In this document: positions 17,714 through 27,685 of the stretch, piece after piece
Layout of the letters: every line of letters starts with the position of its first letter
How positions within the stretch are numbered: position 1 is the stretch's first letter
From: Streptococcus orisasini
Lineage (GTDB): Bacteria > Bacillota > Bacilli > Lactobacillales > Streptococcaceae
Reading direction: 5' to 3'
NCBI RefSeq assembly: GCF_001431045.1
Contig: NZ_BCLE01000010.1
Span: 28,869 to 92,868 of the forward strand
DNA length: 64,000 nt
Position numbers and translations under genes: made by a program
The notes under the pieces: generated by a model
Told to the model about the DNA's origin: nothing
The model's input: only the letters and a program-made list of their open reading frames with translations
The model's database searches: none

Positions 17714-18277
17714 CTATTGAACGACTATCGGTACTAAGCCCAAAACAGCTCTTTTAACTAATTTTTGGAAATGCTCCAAATCAATACTCGGATTCGTGGT
17801 CAGTATCTGATAGCGCTCCTGCCCTTCATAATAGTAATGAGGAATCAATTGATATCCATTACGTTCATAAAAGGCGAGCCGCTGTTTTCTCTGCTCACTA
17901 TTTGGTGCTTCTTCATCAGGCGGTTCTATCGTCAATATGAGCGATCTTGCTTGGGCATATTCGCGAATTTTCGCCAGTATCATACTGCCGTATCCCTTGG
18001 AGCGAATCGGCTCATTAACCGCTAAAAAGAGAACAAACACCTGCTTCTTAGATTCAAGAATATAAGCAAAACCTACAAACTCTTCCTGATCATAATAAGC
18101 ATAACACTTGGCCAGAGACCGCACACTATTTACCAGCAGCAAGAAATAAGGCAGACGCTCATTAGGCGGAAAGGCTGAGAGATAGAGCTTTTTGACATCA
18201 TTATAGGCCTTGCTAAAGAGTCTTACTTTTTGCTGGCTTAAGTTGTCCCTTTTTATCAGTGCTGTCTTTGTTACCAT
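17714..18277 (-). CDS. GNAT-family N-acetyltransferase
   Basis: This 187-residue protein has an N-terminal segment followed by a GNAT fold (about 50-150): a beta-strand region FVLFLAVNEPIRSKGYGSMIL with the acetyl-CoA loop R-S-K-G-Y-G, then LILTIEPPDEEAPNSEQ and FYERNGYQLIP. The acceptor is unknown. It overlaps the CapA-like gene by 7 bases, so the two are co-transcribed. Confidence 0.87.
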   Translation of the reverse strand: MVTKTALIKRDNLSQQKVRLFSKAYNDVKKLYLSAFPPNERLPYFLLLVNSVRSLAKCYAYYDQEEFVGFAYILESKKQVFVLFLAVNEPIRSKGYGSMILAKIREYAQARSLILTIEPPDEEAPNSEQRKQRLAFYERNGYQLIPHYYYEGQERYQILTTNPSIDLEHFQKLVKRAVLGLVPIVVQ

Positions 18278-19470
18278 TTTAAATTCACCAATTTCTTCAT
18301 TTCTTTATAAGCTGTATCAGCTCTTTCCTTCATGGCATCATCCAGCTTATTGCGGTATTTGCCGCCCTTGATGAAATCTTCCAAAATCAGGACTCGGTAA
18401 TCTTTGTATTCATAGCCTTCTGCACCTACTTGACCCTTGCCCCAAGACCAGACCATGGTCGGGTGGGCTTTGACTGTTTTGATGGTCGTCTTGCCTGCTT
18501 TTTTCTCAAAGGTAACATCCATAAGCAGCCCGCGCTCTGTCCAATAATTTTGCAGGTTTTCATAGGATTGGTTAGAGATGAAATTTCCCATTGAATAAAT
18601 GATAAACTTCTTCTGGCCGTCTTTTTTCAGTGTTTCCGAAGGTTCTGCAACATGCGGATGGCCACCAAAAATAACATCTGCCCCCCACTTGACCATCTTA
18701 TGATAGAGTGTCTTTTGCTCATCTGTTGGCTCAAGAGCATATTCTGTTCCCATCTGCGGCATCACAATAGTGACGTCTGCCTTCTTTTCGGCTTCTTTAA
18801 GTTCGGCCTTAATTTTCTTTTGATTGAGATTGGAAAGATGAGCTGCCCGCTCTATTTTGGTCAGGTTGGCTTCCATTCCGTTATAGCCATAGGCATAGCC
18901 CAAAATAGCAATTTTGATACCATTGACTTTCTTAATTAAAAAAGGCTCCTTGGCACGGTCTTTTTTATAAATACCAATTGTATCTATTCCTAAGTCATTA
19001 AAAGTCTTAACTGTATTTAAAGCACCTGAAAGCTGAGAATCCAGAATGTGATTGTGAGCCAAGTCTACAACATCATAACCCGTGTCCTTCATCGTCTGAG
19101 CTGCAGCCGGAGGTGCATTAAACAAGGGATATCCTCCCAAAGGAAAGTCCGGACTGATGGTCCCTTCAAAGTCCCCAATAGCAAGGTCGGCTTTGGAAAT
19201 CCATTCCTTGGCATATTCAAAATAAGGATTGAAATCATAAGAACCATCGCTTTTTCTAGCACTGGTATAAAGGATATCATGGTAAAGAATATCGCCGTTG
19301 GCCACAACCCGAGCTGTCTTAACACCTTCACTTCCATTCTTATTCACTTCATTTTTATTCTTAGACACAAAGTGATAAACCAAAAGCAATATTAGCAAAA
19401 GGCAGAAACAAACTGCCAAAACAAGCGTTTCTTCCTGTTTCCTATTTTTTATGAACCCCTTTTTCATCAT
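18271..19470 (-). CDS. CapA-family membrane-anchored metallophosphatase-like protein
   Basis: This 399-residue protein has an N-terminal signal-anchor (about 14-36) and an extracellular CapA/PgsA domain (PF09587 type). The metal-site pattern is recognisable: NGDILYH near the start, DFEGT, LAHNHILD and GGHPHVAEP. In Bacillus CapA/PgsA belongs to poly-gamma-glutamate capsule export, but no capB or capC is near, so capsule synthesis should not be assumed. The ATG at 19470 follows GGGAGG at 5 bases; the longer frame begins with GTG at 19476. An extended -10 box lies upstream. Confidence 0.88.
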   Translation of the reverse strand: MMKKGFIKNRKQEETLVLAVCFCLLLILLLVYHFVSKNKNEVNKNGSEGVKTARVVANGDILYHDILYTSARKSDGSYDFNPYFEYAKEWISKADLAIGDFEGTISPDFPLGGYPLFNAPPAAAQTMKDTGYDVVDLAHNHILDSQLSGALNTVKTFNDLGIDTIGIYKKDRAKEPFLIKKVNGIKIAILGYAYGYNGMEANLTKIERAAHLSNLNQKKIKAELKEAEKKADVTIVMPQMGTEYALEPTDEQKTLYHKMVKWGADVIFGGHPHVAEPSETLKKDGQKKFIIYSMGNFISNQSYENLQNYWTERGLLMDVTFEKKAGKTTIKTVKAHPTMVWSWGKGQVGAEGYEYKDYRVLILEDFIKGGKYRNKLDDAMKERADTAYKEMKKLVNLKW

Positions 19471-19519
19471 AAACACCTCCCTAACAAGAGAAAGCGGTTT
19501 CTTAATAAGTTTTTAGTTT

Positions 19520-19528
19520 ATTATACCA
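19520..19528 (-). promoter_or_regulatory. Extended -10 promoter of the CapA-like gene
   Basis: TGGTATAAT on the minus strand (TATAAT at 19520-19525), about 50 bases before the start; there is no clear -35. Confidence 0.6.
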
Positions 19529-19576
19529 TATTATGTTTACTCCTGATTGTTGTTCCCAATGATTCTCACTGCTATT

Positions 19577-19664
19577 TAAAAAGCTGAGAGTAGTAACCGT
19601 TCCCCCTTTAAGTCAGCTCGTTTTTCTCTGACTTTTTAAGGGACAGTTCTTATCTCCCAGCTTT
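19577..19664 (-). terminator. Nested hairpin after thiI
   Basis: On the minus strand an outer stem AAAGCTGGGAG/CTCTCAGCTTT encloses an inner pairing CCCTTAAAAAGTCAG/CTGACTTAAAGGG. It ends in TTTTTAAA and follows the thiI stop, so it is probably the terminator of the iscS-thiI unit. Confidence 0.55.
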
Positions 19665-19680
19665 ATTATTTTTAAGAGCA

Positions 19681-20898
19681 CTACAATAAATCTGCAATTA
19701 AATCGTCAACTTCATCAGCTTGATCGGTCTGCGGTGTGATTTCTGTAATTTTAATTCCAGCTACAGCACGCGCAACTAATCCATCAATATCTAATCTAGT
19801 TTCATACTGTTCAACATTTTTAATCTTAGGATTGGTTTTTGGTCGATCTGGTGCAAAAATAGTGCAACAATCCTCAAATGGCTGAACAGAAATATTAAAG
19901 GTATCAATTTTTTCCGCAATATCAATAATTTCCAGCTTATCCATAGTAACAACAGGACGGATAACAGGCGTATTGGTCACTGCATTGATGGCCTGCATTG
20001 ATTCCAAGGTTTGACTGGCAACCTGTCCCAGACTTTCACCGTTGATGATGACCAAGCCACCGCGCTGCTCACGAATCCAATCGGTAATACGCATCATAAA
20101 CCTGCGTGTCAGGGTCATCAGATAGGCTTCCGGAGCTTTTTCCTTGATTTCTTCCTGAATTTCTGTAAAAGGTACCTCAATAAATTGAATATTGCCACCA
20201 AATTTTGTCAGCTTGCGGGTCAGATCCTGAGCTTTTTTAAGCGCACCCGGACTGGTATAAGGTGGGCTAGCAAAATGTACCGCTTCAATATTGACGCCGC
20301 GTTTTAAGGCCAGATAGCCAGCTACGGGTGAATCAATACCGCCAGAAAGCATGAGCATGCCCTTACCAGATGTACCAACCGGCAGGCCACCAGCTCCTTT
20401 AATATTTTCGTGGGATAGATAGGCCGCTTCCTCACGAATTTCAACTTTAAGAGTAATATCTGGATTTTTCATCTGAGCCTCAATTTGCGGCAGAGCTTCA
20501 AATACAGCACTACCCAATACTTGATTGAGTTCACGGCTATCCAACTCAAAATGATGATCGCTCCTCTTGCTGGAAATTTTAAAAGTCATTCCATCGCGAT
20601 AAATCCCTGTCATTACTTCCTGCACAGCTTTTTCCAAAACGGTGACATCTTTTTCAACTTTATAAACAGGAGAAAAGGCTTGAATACCAAAAATCTGCTT
20701 GAGCGATTCAGCCACATCATGATAATCCGTACCATTCAGATAAATGTGTCCGCGATCTCGATCCGCTGCTACCCTAACAGCCGGATAGACAGACAAGACA
20801 TGTTTAATGTTCCGTTTTAATCGATTAATAAAGCGCATACGGTTTTTACCCTTGGTTGAGAGTTCCCCGTAGCGTACCATAATTTCCGAATATTGCAT
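19681..20898 (-). CDS. thiI: tRNA 4-thiouridine synthase ThiI
   Basis: ThiI adenylates and thiolates U8 of tRNA and in many bacteria also supplies sulfur for thiamin thiazole. The 405 residues comprise an N-terminal ferredoxin-like/THUMP region (about 60-165) and a PP-loop ATPase with [11 protein letters not shown]. There is no C-terminal rhodanese domain, the normal short Gram-positive form. The start MQYSE at 20898 fits family length; the upstream Shine-Dalgarno is weak (TAGGT). It lies downstream of the cysteine desulfurase, its sulfur donor. Confidence 0.95.
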   Translation of the reverse strand: MQYSEIMVRYGELSTKGKNRMRFINRLKRNIKHVLSVYPAVRVAADRDRGHIYLNGTDYHDVAESLKQIFGIQAFSPVYKVEKDVTVLEKAVQEVMTGIYRDGMTFKISSKRSDHHFELDSRELNQVLGSAVFEALPQIEAQMKNPDITLKVEIREEAAYLSHENIKGAGGLPVGTSGKGMLMLSGGIDSPVAGYLALKRGVNIEAVHFASPPYTSPGALKKAQDLTRKLTKFGGNIQFIEVPFTEIQEEIKEKAPEAYLMTLTRRFMMRITDWIREQRGGLVIINGESLGQVASQTLESMQAINAVTNTPVIRPVVTMDKLEIIDIAEKIDTFNISVQPFEDCCTIFAPDRPKTNPKIKNVEQYETRLDIDGLVARAVAGIKITEITPQTDQADEVDDLIADLL

Positions 20899-20934
20899 CA
20901 TAACATACAAAGACCTAAAAGCATTGAAGCTCAA

Positions 20935-21163
20935 AAGACTCTCACAAGAGCAGTCTTTTTGAAGGGCAAAAATGTTTCAATTTCAAGCTTTTAGGTCGTC
21001 ACTAATTCCTTTCTAAAACATAGAATGACGTTTGAACTGTTCAATCCTTAACATACAATAATCAAACTAATAAACGTTAAATTGCAAAAGTCAGAGCTTC
21101 CTACAGCGCACTAAACTGCGTGCGCTTTTTTACACAGTGTCAGCTTATTAGAAGAAAAATCAC
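20935..21163. other. Gap between thiI and the cysteine desulfurase gene
   Basis: No gene was seen. A hairpin AGCGCAC/GTGCGCT (21105-21111 and 21120-21126) is followed by TTTTTT on the plus strand, although both neighbours run on the minus strand. Confidence 0.6.
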
Positions 21164-22306
21164 TTATCTCACTTTTTTGGTTTTTTGATAGATAGATTTA
21201 AAAATCGTTAAAAATTGTTCAGCCTGACTCATATCATTATCATCATCAAGACTGATTCGAACAGCAGTCTGAGCCAATTTAGCCGGAATACCCATGGCAA
21301 TCAGTGTTCCTGCAGGTTTACCTGCCTTAGAAGAACAAGCACTGGTTGTTGAGACGTAAATATCGTGTTCCTCAAAAGCGTGCACCAGCACTTCACCGCG
21401 AACACCTTTAATGCCAAAAGTCAAAATATTCGGCGCAAAGCCATCCGTCCCTGAAAAAAGAGTGACATCATCATAACTTGACAGACTGTCAGCAAGTGCT
21501 TTTTTAATGGACTGGAGTTTTCTTTGAACTGCTGTTTCTTTGTCAAGTACCATCCTTAAGGCCTTAGCAGTCGCTGCAATACCAGCCACATTTTCAGTTG
21601 TACTTCTAAGTCCAGCTTCCTGACCACCACCATTTAAAAGGGGTGAAATGCGCTTGCCTGCTTTTTTATAAATGAAGCCAACCCCGCGCACCGAGTGGAA
21701 CTTATGACCGGAAAAAGTCGCAAAATCAACACGGTCAGTTAGATAAGTTTCCCTAGCAACCTTGCCAATAGCCTGCACAGCATCAACGTGAAAAGAAATT
21801 GTCGGCTTATCAGACAAGAGCTCAGAAATAGCCTCAATCGGCTGAACAGAACCAATTTCATTGTTAACAGCCATAACAGAGACCAGTGTTGTATCAGTTC
21901 TGATTAGGTCAGCCAAGACTTTTACATCAACAAAGCCTTTAGCATCAACAGGAGCAAAATCAACTTCAAACCCCTGTTCCTTCAGCCATTTAGCAGATTC
22001 TTTAACAGCCGGGTGTTCAATATGAGAAACTATAATATGCTTGCCATAGTGCTTTTTTTCAAAAGCCACACCCTTAATGACCCAATTATCCCCTTCTGTT
22101 CCGCCGGATGTGAAAAAAATCTCCTCTGCAGATTTGCCTAACAATTCTGCAATCTGCCGCCTGGAAGCTTGCAAAATTCTTGCGGCCTGACTGCCTAAAC
22201 GATGAAGGCTAGAAGGGTTGCCAAAAATTTTAGCTGTCGCTTCCTCATAGGTTTTGATTACTTCTGGATATGGAAGCGTTGTTGCTGAATTATCAAAATA
22301 GATCAT
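21164..22306 (-). CDS. Cysteine desulfurase, NifS/IscS type (ThiI partner)
   Basis: This PLP enzyme takes sulfur from cysteine and passes it as a persulfide to acceptors. The 380 residues show the PLP-lysine motif FSGHKFHSVRGVG, the preceding HVDAVQAIGK and the catalytic cysteine in STTSACSSKAGKP. A good AAAGGA precedes ATG. It is the first gene of a two-gene unit with thiI, so its main client is probably ThiI; the Fe-S cluster desulfurase SufS normally sits elsewhere with suf genes. Confidence 0.93.
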   Translation of the reverse strand: MIYFDNSATTLPYPEVIKTYEEATAKIFGNPSSLHRLGSQAARILQASRRQIAELLGKSAEEIFFTSGGTEGDNWVIKGVAFEKKHYGKHIIVSHIEHPAVKESAKWLKEQGFEVDFAPVDAKGFVDVKVLADLIRTDTTLVSVMAVNNEIGSVQPIEAISELLSDKPTISFHVDAVQAIGKVARETYLTDRVDFATFSGHKFHSVRGVGFIYKKAGKRISPLLNGGGQEAGLRSTTENVAGIAATAKALRMVLDKETAVQRKLQSIKKALADSLSSYDDVTLFSGTDGFAPNILTFGIKGVRGEVLVHAFEEHDIYVSTTSACSSKAGKPAGTLIAMGIPAKLAQTAVRISLDDDNDMSQAEQFLTIFKSIYQKTKKVR

Positions 22307-22335
22307 CTTATCATCCTTTTTAATACAATAGCTAC

Positions 22336-22341
22336 ATTATA
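22336..22341 (-). promoter_or_regulatory. -10 box of the iscS-thiI unit
   Basis: A perfect TATAAT on the minus strand about 30 bases upstream of the start; the -35 match is poor. Confidence 0.5.
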
Positions 22342-22408
22342 TCATATTTCCCCATGCTTCTTTAAAAAATAAGAACAACTTTTTTATGGCTTTTTTAGGG
22401 AAAAAGCG

Positions 22409-22414
22409 TATAAT
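22409..22414 (+). promoter_or_regulatory. -10 box of the small Asn/Gln-rich membrane protein gene
   Basis: TATAAT on the plus strand, 20 bases before the ATG and just upstream of AAAGGAGG. Confidence 0.55.
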
Positions 22415-22434
22415 ATTATAAAAAAGGAGGAACC

Positions 22435-22899
22435 ATGGCAAATAATTATTCTCGTCGTCAACAACCTAATAAAAAAACCAAAGGATCAAATCGCAGACGT
22501 CCGATTAAACACATTAAAACAGGTTTTTCTGCTCTGCAAAAGACAGTCGCTATTGTTGCTGGGATTTTTGGGATTATCACAGCATTGATTACAATCAACA
22601 ATTACCGCAACAGCATTAACAATGATAAAAAAGACACTACTTCTAAAACCACTATCATCAAAGAAAAAGAAGTAGACGATTCAGCAGCAAATAACGGCAA
22701 TGTAGCTAATAATAATCAAGCTGGAAATGCTGACAGCAACGCTGGCAATAACAATAATTACTCTGACCCAAATCAAACAGCAACAACAGTTGTAGGTGAT
22801 AGCGACAGTGACGCTGCTGCTCAAAACCAAGCAGACAGTCAGACACAGGCAAACAACCAGCAAAATAATGCAGACAGTGCTGCTAATGCTGCTCAATAA
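22435..22899 (+). CDS. Small membrane-anchored protein with Asn/Gln/Asp-rich tail (possibly DUF6556)
   Basis: This 154-residue protein has a basic N-terminus (RRQQPNKKTKGSNRRRPIK), one membrane helix (about 37-58, TVAIVAGIFGIITALITI), then a low-complexity tail dominated by Asn, Gln, Ala, Asp and Ser. It resembles the streptococcal DUF6556 family in layout; I did not confirm this. AAAGGAGGAACC precedes ATG, and a terminator follows at once, so it is a single-gene unit. Orientation of the tail (outside by the positive-inside rule) suggests a surface-exposed disordered segment. Function unknown. Confidence 0.8.
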   Translation: MANNYSRRQQPNKKTKGSNRRRPIKHIKTGFSALQKTVAIVAGIFGIITALITINNYRNSINNDKKDTTSKTTIIKEKEVDDSAANNGNVANNNQAGNADSNAGNNNNYSDPNQTATTVVGDSDSDAAAQNQADSQTQANNQQNNADSAANAAQ

Positions 22900-22905
22900 T
22901 TCTCA

Positions 22906-22940
22906 AAAGGCTGGAACAATCTTCTCCAGCCTTTTCTTTT
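22906..22940 (+). terminator. Terminator of the small membrane protein gene
   Basis: AAAAGGCTGG and CCAGCCTTTT form a perfect hairpin followed by CTTTTG on the plus strand. Confidence 0.85.
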
Positions 22941-22985
22941 GTCCAAAATCTTTCAAAGCTATGCTTTATAAATCAAGGTTAATGC

Positions 22986-22991
22986 TATAAT
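22986..22991 (+). promoter_or_regulatory. Extended -10 box of folC
   Basis: TGCTATAAT (TATAAT at 22986-22991) lies about 30 bases before the folC ATG. Confidence 0.6.
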
Positions 22992-23022
22992 AAAATAAAT
23001 TAAAACTATCAAAGGATGTCTT

Positions 23023-24276
23023 ATGAATTACAAGCAAACACTGGAATGGATCCACTCTTTCAAAGCCAATGGACGCAGGCCAAATTTAAAACGGATGGCC
23101 TTTCTTCTTGGAAACAGCGGCAACCCTCAGCAAAACTTAGCTGCTGTTCATGTCGTCGGCACCAATGGCAAAGGATCTGTGACCAGCTTTCTCCAGCATA
23201 TACTGACTGAAGCCGGCTATAAGACAGGTACCTTTACTTCGCCTTTCATCACACGCTTCAATGAACGCTTAGCCATTAATGGAGAGGGAATTTCTGATGA
23301 AGAACTCGTAAGATTGACTGCAAGAGTAAAGCCTATTATTGAAAATCTGAAAGACACTACTTCTCTTGGTAGGCCAACCGAGTTTGAAGTCATAACGTTT
23401 ATGATGTTTGTTTATTTTGGACAGATCAATCCAGTCGATATAGCTATTATTGAAGCTGGTATTGGAGGTCTGAATGATTCTACCAATGTTTTCAAGGCTT
23501 TGGCCCTTGTCTGTCCATCTATCAGCAAAGATCATACAGAAACGCTAGGAAACAGCCTGACAGAAATTGCAAGACAAAAACTGGGTGCTCTGGATAAAGG
23601 AGTTCCTCTCATTTTTGGATCCATGACAGATGAAGTCGGACCTATTTTCTATCAGACTGCTCAACAGCTGCAAAGTACGCCTTATGAGTTTGGAGAAGAT
23701 TTTTCTATTTTAGAAAAAAGCAGGACATTTGATTTCATTAGTCCAAGGATGGATATTAGCGATATTCGTTTGAAAATGCTGGGCCACCATCAAAAGATCA
23801 ATGCCAGTCTGGCTGCCATGACCAGTCTCATTCTCTCGTCAAAGTTTCCCAGAATCACTCCCTCTATCATAAAAAGCGGACTTCAGTCGGCAGTGTGGCC
23901 AGGACGAAGCGAGCTAATAAAAGAAAACCTCCTTCTTGACGGAGCTCATAATGAAGACAGTATGGAAAAGTTAGTGCAGCTGCTCACAGACGAATTTTCT
24001 GACAAAACGATTCATATTCTCTTTGCTGGTCTAAAAAGAAAACCTTTAGAAGATATGCTGGATTTGCTTGCACCTTTTGATCTTACCCTGACTACTTTCT
24101 CTTTTTATGAGGCAGAGCAGCTGGAGAATTATCCCCAGTGCTACCCTAAAATAAAAGACTACCGTACTTGGCTGAAAAGAGCTGAGCAGTCTGAGGACCT
24201 CTTTGTCGTGACAGGCTCCCTCTACTTCATCTCTGAAATCAGAAATTATCTGCTTAAAAAAACAAGATTCAGCTGA
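23023..24276 (+). CDS. folC: Folylpolyglutamate synthase / dihydrofolate synthase family (FolC)
   Basis: FolC adds glutamate to folates (and may join glutamate to dihydropteroate). The 417-residue Mur-ligase-type protein has the ATP loop VVGTNGKGSVTSF near residue 46, the EAGIGG motif and the C-terminal LLDGAHNEDSM motif. A good AAAGGA precedes ATG at 23023. It converges with gor, only 15 bases apart and with no obvious shared terminator. Confidence 0.95.
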   Translation: MNYKQTLEWIHSFKANGRRPNLKRMAFLLGNSGNPQQNLAAVHVVGTNGKGSVTSFLQHILTEAGYKTGTFTSPFITRFNERLAINGEGISDEELVRLTARVKPIIENLKDTTSLGRPTEFEVITFMMFVYFGQINPVDIAIIEAGIGGLNDSTNVFKALALVCPSISKDHTETLGNSLTEIARQKLGALDKGVPLIFGSMTDEVGPIFYQTAQQLQSTPYEFGEDFSILEKSRTFDFISPRMDISDIRLKMLGHHQKINASLAAMTSLILSSKFPRITPSIIKSGLQSAVWPGRSELIKENLLLDGAHNEDSMEKLVQLLTDEFSDKTIHILFAGLKRKPLEDMLDLLAPFDLTLTTFSFYEAEQLENYPQCYPKIKDYRTWLKRAEQSEDLFVVTGSLYFISEIRNYLLKKTRFS

Positions 24277-24291
24277 ACCTTGTTTTTAATT

Positions 24292-25644
24292 TTATCGCAT
24301 AGTGACAAATTCTTCAGCTCCTGTTGGATGAATAGCTACAGTATTGTCAAAATCAGCCTTGGTAGCTCCCATCTTAATCGCAACAGCAAAACCTTGAATC
24401 ATCTCATCCACACCATAACCGATGCCGTGAAGACCTACAACTTTTTCATCTGATCCGACAGTCACTAACTTCATCTTGCAAGCCTGACGATGGCTGGTAA
24501 CTGCTGTGTACATGGATGTAAAAGTTGAACGATACACTTTTACTTCTTGCTCCCCGTATTTGGCCAGAGCAGCTTCTTCTGACAAACCGACCGAACCAAT
24601 AACAGGGTGGCTGAAAATAACAGTTGCCACATTGCTGTAATCTAACTTTTCTTCAGGCTTATTGTTAAACAGACGCTCTGACAGACGGCGGCCTGCTGCC
24701 ACTGCAACGGGGGTTAATTCTAATTTACCATTGACATCACCTAGTGCATGGAGTCCTTCAACATTAGTATTTTCAAATTCATCTGTCGTAATAAAACCCT
24801 TATCATTTAAGGCAACACCAGTCACTTCTAGATTAAAGCCTTTTGTATTAGCCGCACGGCCAATTGCCCAAATCAGAGTATCAACCGTATATTCTTCCCC
24901 ATTTTCCAAAACCAAGGTCAAACTACCATCAGCATTCTTAATGACTTCCTTCGGTACAGAAAAAGTATGCAGTTCAGGGCCGTCTTCTTTCATACTGTCA
25001 ACTAATGTCTCAACAATTTCTTTATCAAACTTTCGAAGGGGGCGATCACGGCGGACAAAAAGATGAGTCTGACTACCAAGAGCGTGCAGAACACCAGCTA
25101 CTTCAACAGCAATATAGCCTGCACCAACAACAGCCGTACGTTTAGGAACAGCATCTAATTCAAAAAAACCGTCCGAAGTAATTCCGTATTCACTGCCCGG
25201 AATATCAGGAACAAGAGCATGGCCGCCTGTCGCAATTAAAATATGCGGCGCCGTATAAAGTTCTCCTCCTGCCTCAACCGTATGACTGTCTACAAAAGTA
25301 GCATAGTCATACACACGATCGACACCATTATTGTCAAAAACACGTTCATAAGAGCCATGAATACGGTCAATATAAGCCTGACGATTCTTCTTTAACACTT
25401 CAAAATTAAAAGTCTTTTCACTTATATCAAAACCGTAGTCAGCTGCATAGGTATTAATCGTTTCTGCAACCTGTGCTCCATACCACATGACCTTTTTAGG
25501 CACACAGCCTACATTAACACAGGTTCCGCCAATTTCTTTGGCCTCAAAAAGGACCACCTTAGCACCATGCATAGCAGCACGGTTAGCAGATGCAATTCCG
25601 CCGGAACCGCCGCCAATAACAATATAATCATATTGTTTTGTCAT
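24292..25644 (-). CDS. gor: Glutathione-disulfide reductase
   Basis: This flavoprotein reduces glutathione disulfide with NADPH, part of oxidative defence in streptococci that take up glutathione. The 450 residues show the FAD motif GGGSGG near residue 11, the redox-active pair in [13 protein letters not shown], an NADPH-binding fold ([10 protein letters not shown]) and the C-terminal catalytic His in AIHPTGAEE. The ATG at 25644 has AAGGAG at 8 bases; the longer frame to 25704 has no ribosome site. The arginines RRDR after the NAD fold fit NADPH use. Confidence 0.95.
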   Translation of the reverse strand: MTKQYDYIVIGGGSGGIASANRAAMHGAKVVLFEAKEIGGTCVNVGCVPKKVMWYGAQVAETINTYAADYGFDISEKTFNFEVLKKNRQAYIDRIHGSYERVFDNNGVDRVYDYATFVDSHTVEAGGELYTAPHILIATGGHALVPDIPGSEYGITSDGFFELDAVPKRTAVVGAGYIAVEVAGVLHALGSQTHLFVRRDRPLRKFDKEIVETLVDSMKEDGPELHTFSVPKEVIKNADGSLTLVLENGEEYTVDTLIWAIGRAANTKGFNLEVTGVALNDKGFITTDEFENTNVEGLHALGDVNGKLELTPVAVAAGRRLSERLFNNKPEEKLDYSNVATVIFSHPVIGSVGLSEEAALAKYGEQEVKVYRSTFTSMYTAVTSHRQACKMKLVTVGSDEKVVGLHGIGYGVDEMIQGFAVAIKMGATKADFDNTVAIHPTGAEEFVTMR

Positions 25645-25827
25645 ACAAATAACTCCTTGAATCAATAATAAATCTACTTTATCACAAAACCTATAAGCTG
25701 GCAATTTTTTGATACACAGGGAATTCTCTTAACTTCTAAAATGAACGACTCCGCCAAAATAGCTATCAGCTCTCTAATACACTTCTTTTCATTTCTAGAC
25801 ACCTATTTTACAGTAAAATCTCTGTAT

Positions 25828-27471
25828 TTAGTTTGGATAAATATAGGTAAGCTGACCCCAAACAGAAGCTGTCGGATCAAACCAACCGCGAAAATTAGCA
25901 ATGTACTGCTGATTTTTATAATTAGCCTCCTTAACTTGAATCCAATGATCGTTTGCTACATGCGTCACATAGGCGACATGACCATAACCGCCATCAGCCC
26001 AGCAGGCAATGGCACCTACCCGTGCCTCCTTTCCCGTCCGGAAACCCTTGGCACGCGCAGAAGCAGCCCATTGACCGCCATTACCCAGCCAATTGGGAGC
26101 CCATGGTGCCAATTCTTTTACTCCCCAGGTACATTGACCGATCGGATAGGTGTTAGCTTCGCTGGTATAAGCTACGATTCTGGTTGCTGGTGCTTCAAAA
26201 GATAAAGGCATAATCTGATTAAGCTGCAAGTTTGGCAAAACATGGCCTGTGGTCGTTCCATCTGTATAATGAATATAGGCATGTATATTATAACTACCAC
26301 TCTTATTGCCATGCTTTTGAATATCAGCAGTAATGGAAGTTTGACCATTTGATACCTTACTTGATTCATACCAATAAAGATTAGCTTGATCTATATCTGA
26401 CCAAACAGCAAGGCTGATTGATTTGATTATCTTAGAATCATCTGTTTCAGTAGCACTAACATCAAAGGTTCCCTTTTTCAGATTATAATTATAGGCCGTT
26501 ATCTGAGGCTCTTCATAAGCTCTTATCGCATCGACTTTAAAAGAAGACGATGCTAAACCTTCCACATTCCATTCCCCCAAAGGGCCGCTCCCATACAGGT
26601 GACACTGATAGGCTCTAAGATTAAAATCATGTTTTTTCAAAGTGATTTTCGCCTTAAAAGTGCCATCTGCTTCTTTCCTTGCTTGATACCATTGAATATC
26701 GTCCTGACCGTTCTGCTCACTCCAGACAGGAACATAAATAGAGGTCATATAGGGAGGAACATTGCTGATAACCGCTTCATAACTCGTATCCTTTACCTTG
26801 TTGATTTGATAGCTGATATTAGGTTTGGGAAGCTGTAAGGTCTGGGCAGCAACAGGCCGCATTTTCCCATCTTGCTTTAAGTAGGTATGGATATGGTAGG
26901 TGCCGTAACCTTTGTGACTGTCATAATCAGCTAAAGCCTTCCCCGCAGCATCGGCCTCATACCACTTAAGATCATCCTGACCATTTTCATCGGACCAAAC
27001 AGCTGAAACCAGCTGATCTTCTTCGCTTGGTTTTAATTTGGAAAATATCTCAATACCATTTTGTGCCAGTCCCAACTGAGGCTCTGCCAATATAATCTCT
27101 TGCTCTCCCAAATCGATACCCTGCCTGCTGCCATCAGTATAGGTCACATAAGCATGAACCACATAAATACCCGCTTTATTGCCGTGCTTATCCGGATTAA
27201 ACGGAACTATCAAACGTCCATCACTAGTATTCTCAGCAGAATACCACTGCAGGTCATCTTGACCATCTTTTTGCGACCAAGCAGCAACATCAAGAGTCTT
27301 GATGGTTTTCCCCTTTGGTGCTTGAACAGCCTTAATCTTAAAAGTACCAAGCTGTTTATTATAGTCATCAATAACTACCCGAACATCTTTTTCATCTGCC
27401 ACAGCAGGGCTGATCACAGCTGCCATACCTAGGATAGCAGCCGCCCAAAGCAGCGATTTTATCTTTTTCAA
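25828..27471 (-). CDS. lytF: LytF-type secreted autolysin (Bsp-like repeats plus CHAP domain)
   Basis: This 547-residue peptidoglycan hydrolase has a signal peptide with likely cleavage after A25 (PAVA-DE), four tandem GBS-Bsp-like repeats of about 95-105 residues (between about 28 and 425, each with variants of WS..(D/N)GQDDLQWY and GNKxGxYxxHxY), and a C-terminal CHAP amidase/endopeptidase (about 435-547). The CHAP Cys lies in [12 protein letters not shown] and the His in GYGHVAYV. The architecture matches S. mutans LytF, the competence-peptide-induced autolysin. The start is TTG at 27471, with GGGGAG about 10 bases upstream. A sigma-X-like box (27507-27514) supports competence control. It is monocistronic between gor and the rgp locus. 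Confidence 0.9.
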   Translation of the reverse strand: MKKIKSLLWAAAILGMAAVISPAVADEKDVRVVIDDYNKQLGTFKIKAVQAPKGKTIKTLDVAAWSQKDGQDDLQWYSAENTSDGRLIVPFNPDKHGNKAGIYVVHAYVTYTDGSRQGIDLGEQEIILAEPQLGLAQNGIEIFSKLKPSEEDQLVSAVWSDENGQDDLKWYEADAAGKALADYDSHKGYGTYHIHTYLKQDGKMRPVAAQTLQLPKPNISYQINKVKDTSYEAVISNVPPYMTSIYVPVWSEQNGQDDIQWYQARKEADGTFKAKITLKKHDFNLRAYQCHLYGSGPLGEWNVEGLASSSFKVDAIRAYEEPQITAYNYNLKKGTFDVSATETDDSKIIKSISLAVWSDIDQANLYWYESSKVSNGQTSITADIQKHGNKSGSYNIHAYIHYTDGTTTGHVLPNLQLNQIMPLSFEAPATRIVAYTSEANTYPIGQCTWGVKELAPWAPNWLGNGGQWAASARAKGFRTGKEARVGAIACWADGGYGHVAYVTHVANDHWIQVKEANYKNQQYIANFRGWFDPTASVWGQLTYIYPN

Positions 27472-27506
27472 TAAAAAATTTCTCCCCTCGTTTTATCTCA
27501 TTTGTA

Positions 27507-27514
27507 TATTCGAA
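27507..27514 (-). promoter_or_regulatory. Competence sigma-X (ComX) cin-box-like promoter of lytF
   Basis: The minus strand reads TTCGAATA, one base from the streptococcal cin-box TACGAATA, about 36 bases before the TTG start. No good sigma-A promoter was seen in the same stretch. Confidence 0.6.
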
Positions 27515-27611
27515 AGAACAGAGATAAAATTTGGGAAGAAAAAAGGCTTTTTGTGTCTAATAGAAAATGTCCTAGAGCTTAACAAGATATTCTATTCTAC
27601 TTTAACATAAA

Positions 27612-27662
27612 GAAAAAGCAGCAAAGATTTCACCCGTAGGCGATTCTTCACTGCTATTTTTA
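27612..27662 (-). terminator. Terminator of the rgp/side-chain operon
   Basis: On the minus strand AGCAG...AAGA and TCTT.GCTGCT form a long imperfect hairpin with an inner CGCC/GGTG pairing and a TTTTTC tail, shortly after the last glycosyltransferase gene. Confidence 0.7.
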
Positions 27663-27685
27663 GTAAGTTTTTTCTGATTTATGAG

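Noticed and set aside
19577..19664. Possible T-box or riboswitch near thiI
   Set aside because: No T-box sequence (AGGGTGGNACCGCG) or TPP aptamer core was found, and the structure lies after thiI rather than before a gene it could control.
22681..22896. Minus-strand hydrophobic frame opposite the Asn/Gln-rich tail
   Set aside because: Reverse complement of low-complexity AAC/GCA codons naturally gives Val/Ile/Cys-rich frames; no start signals.
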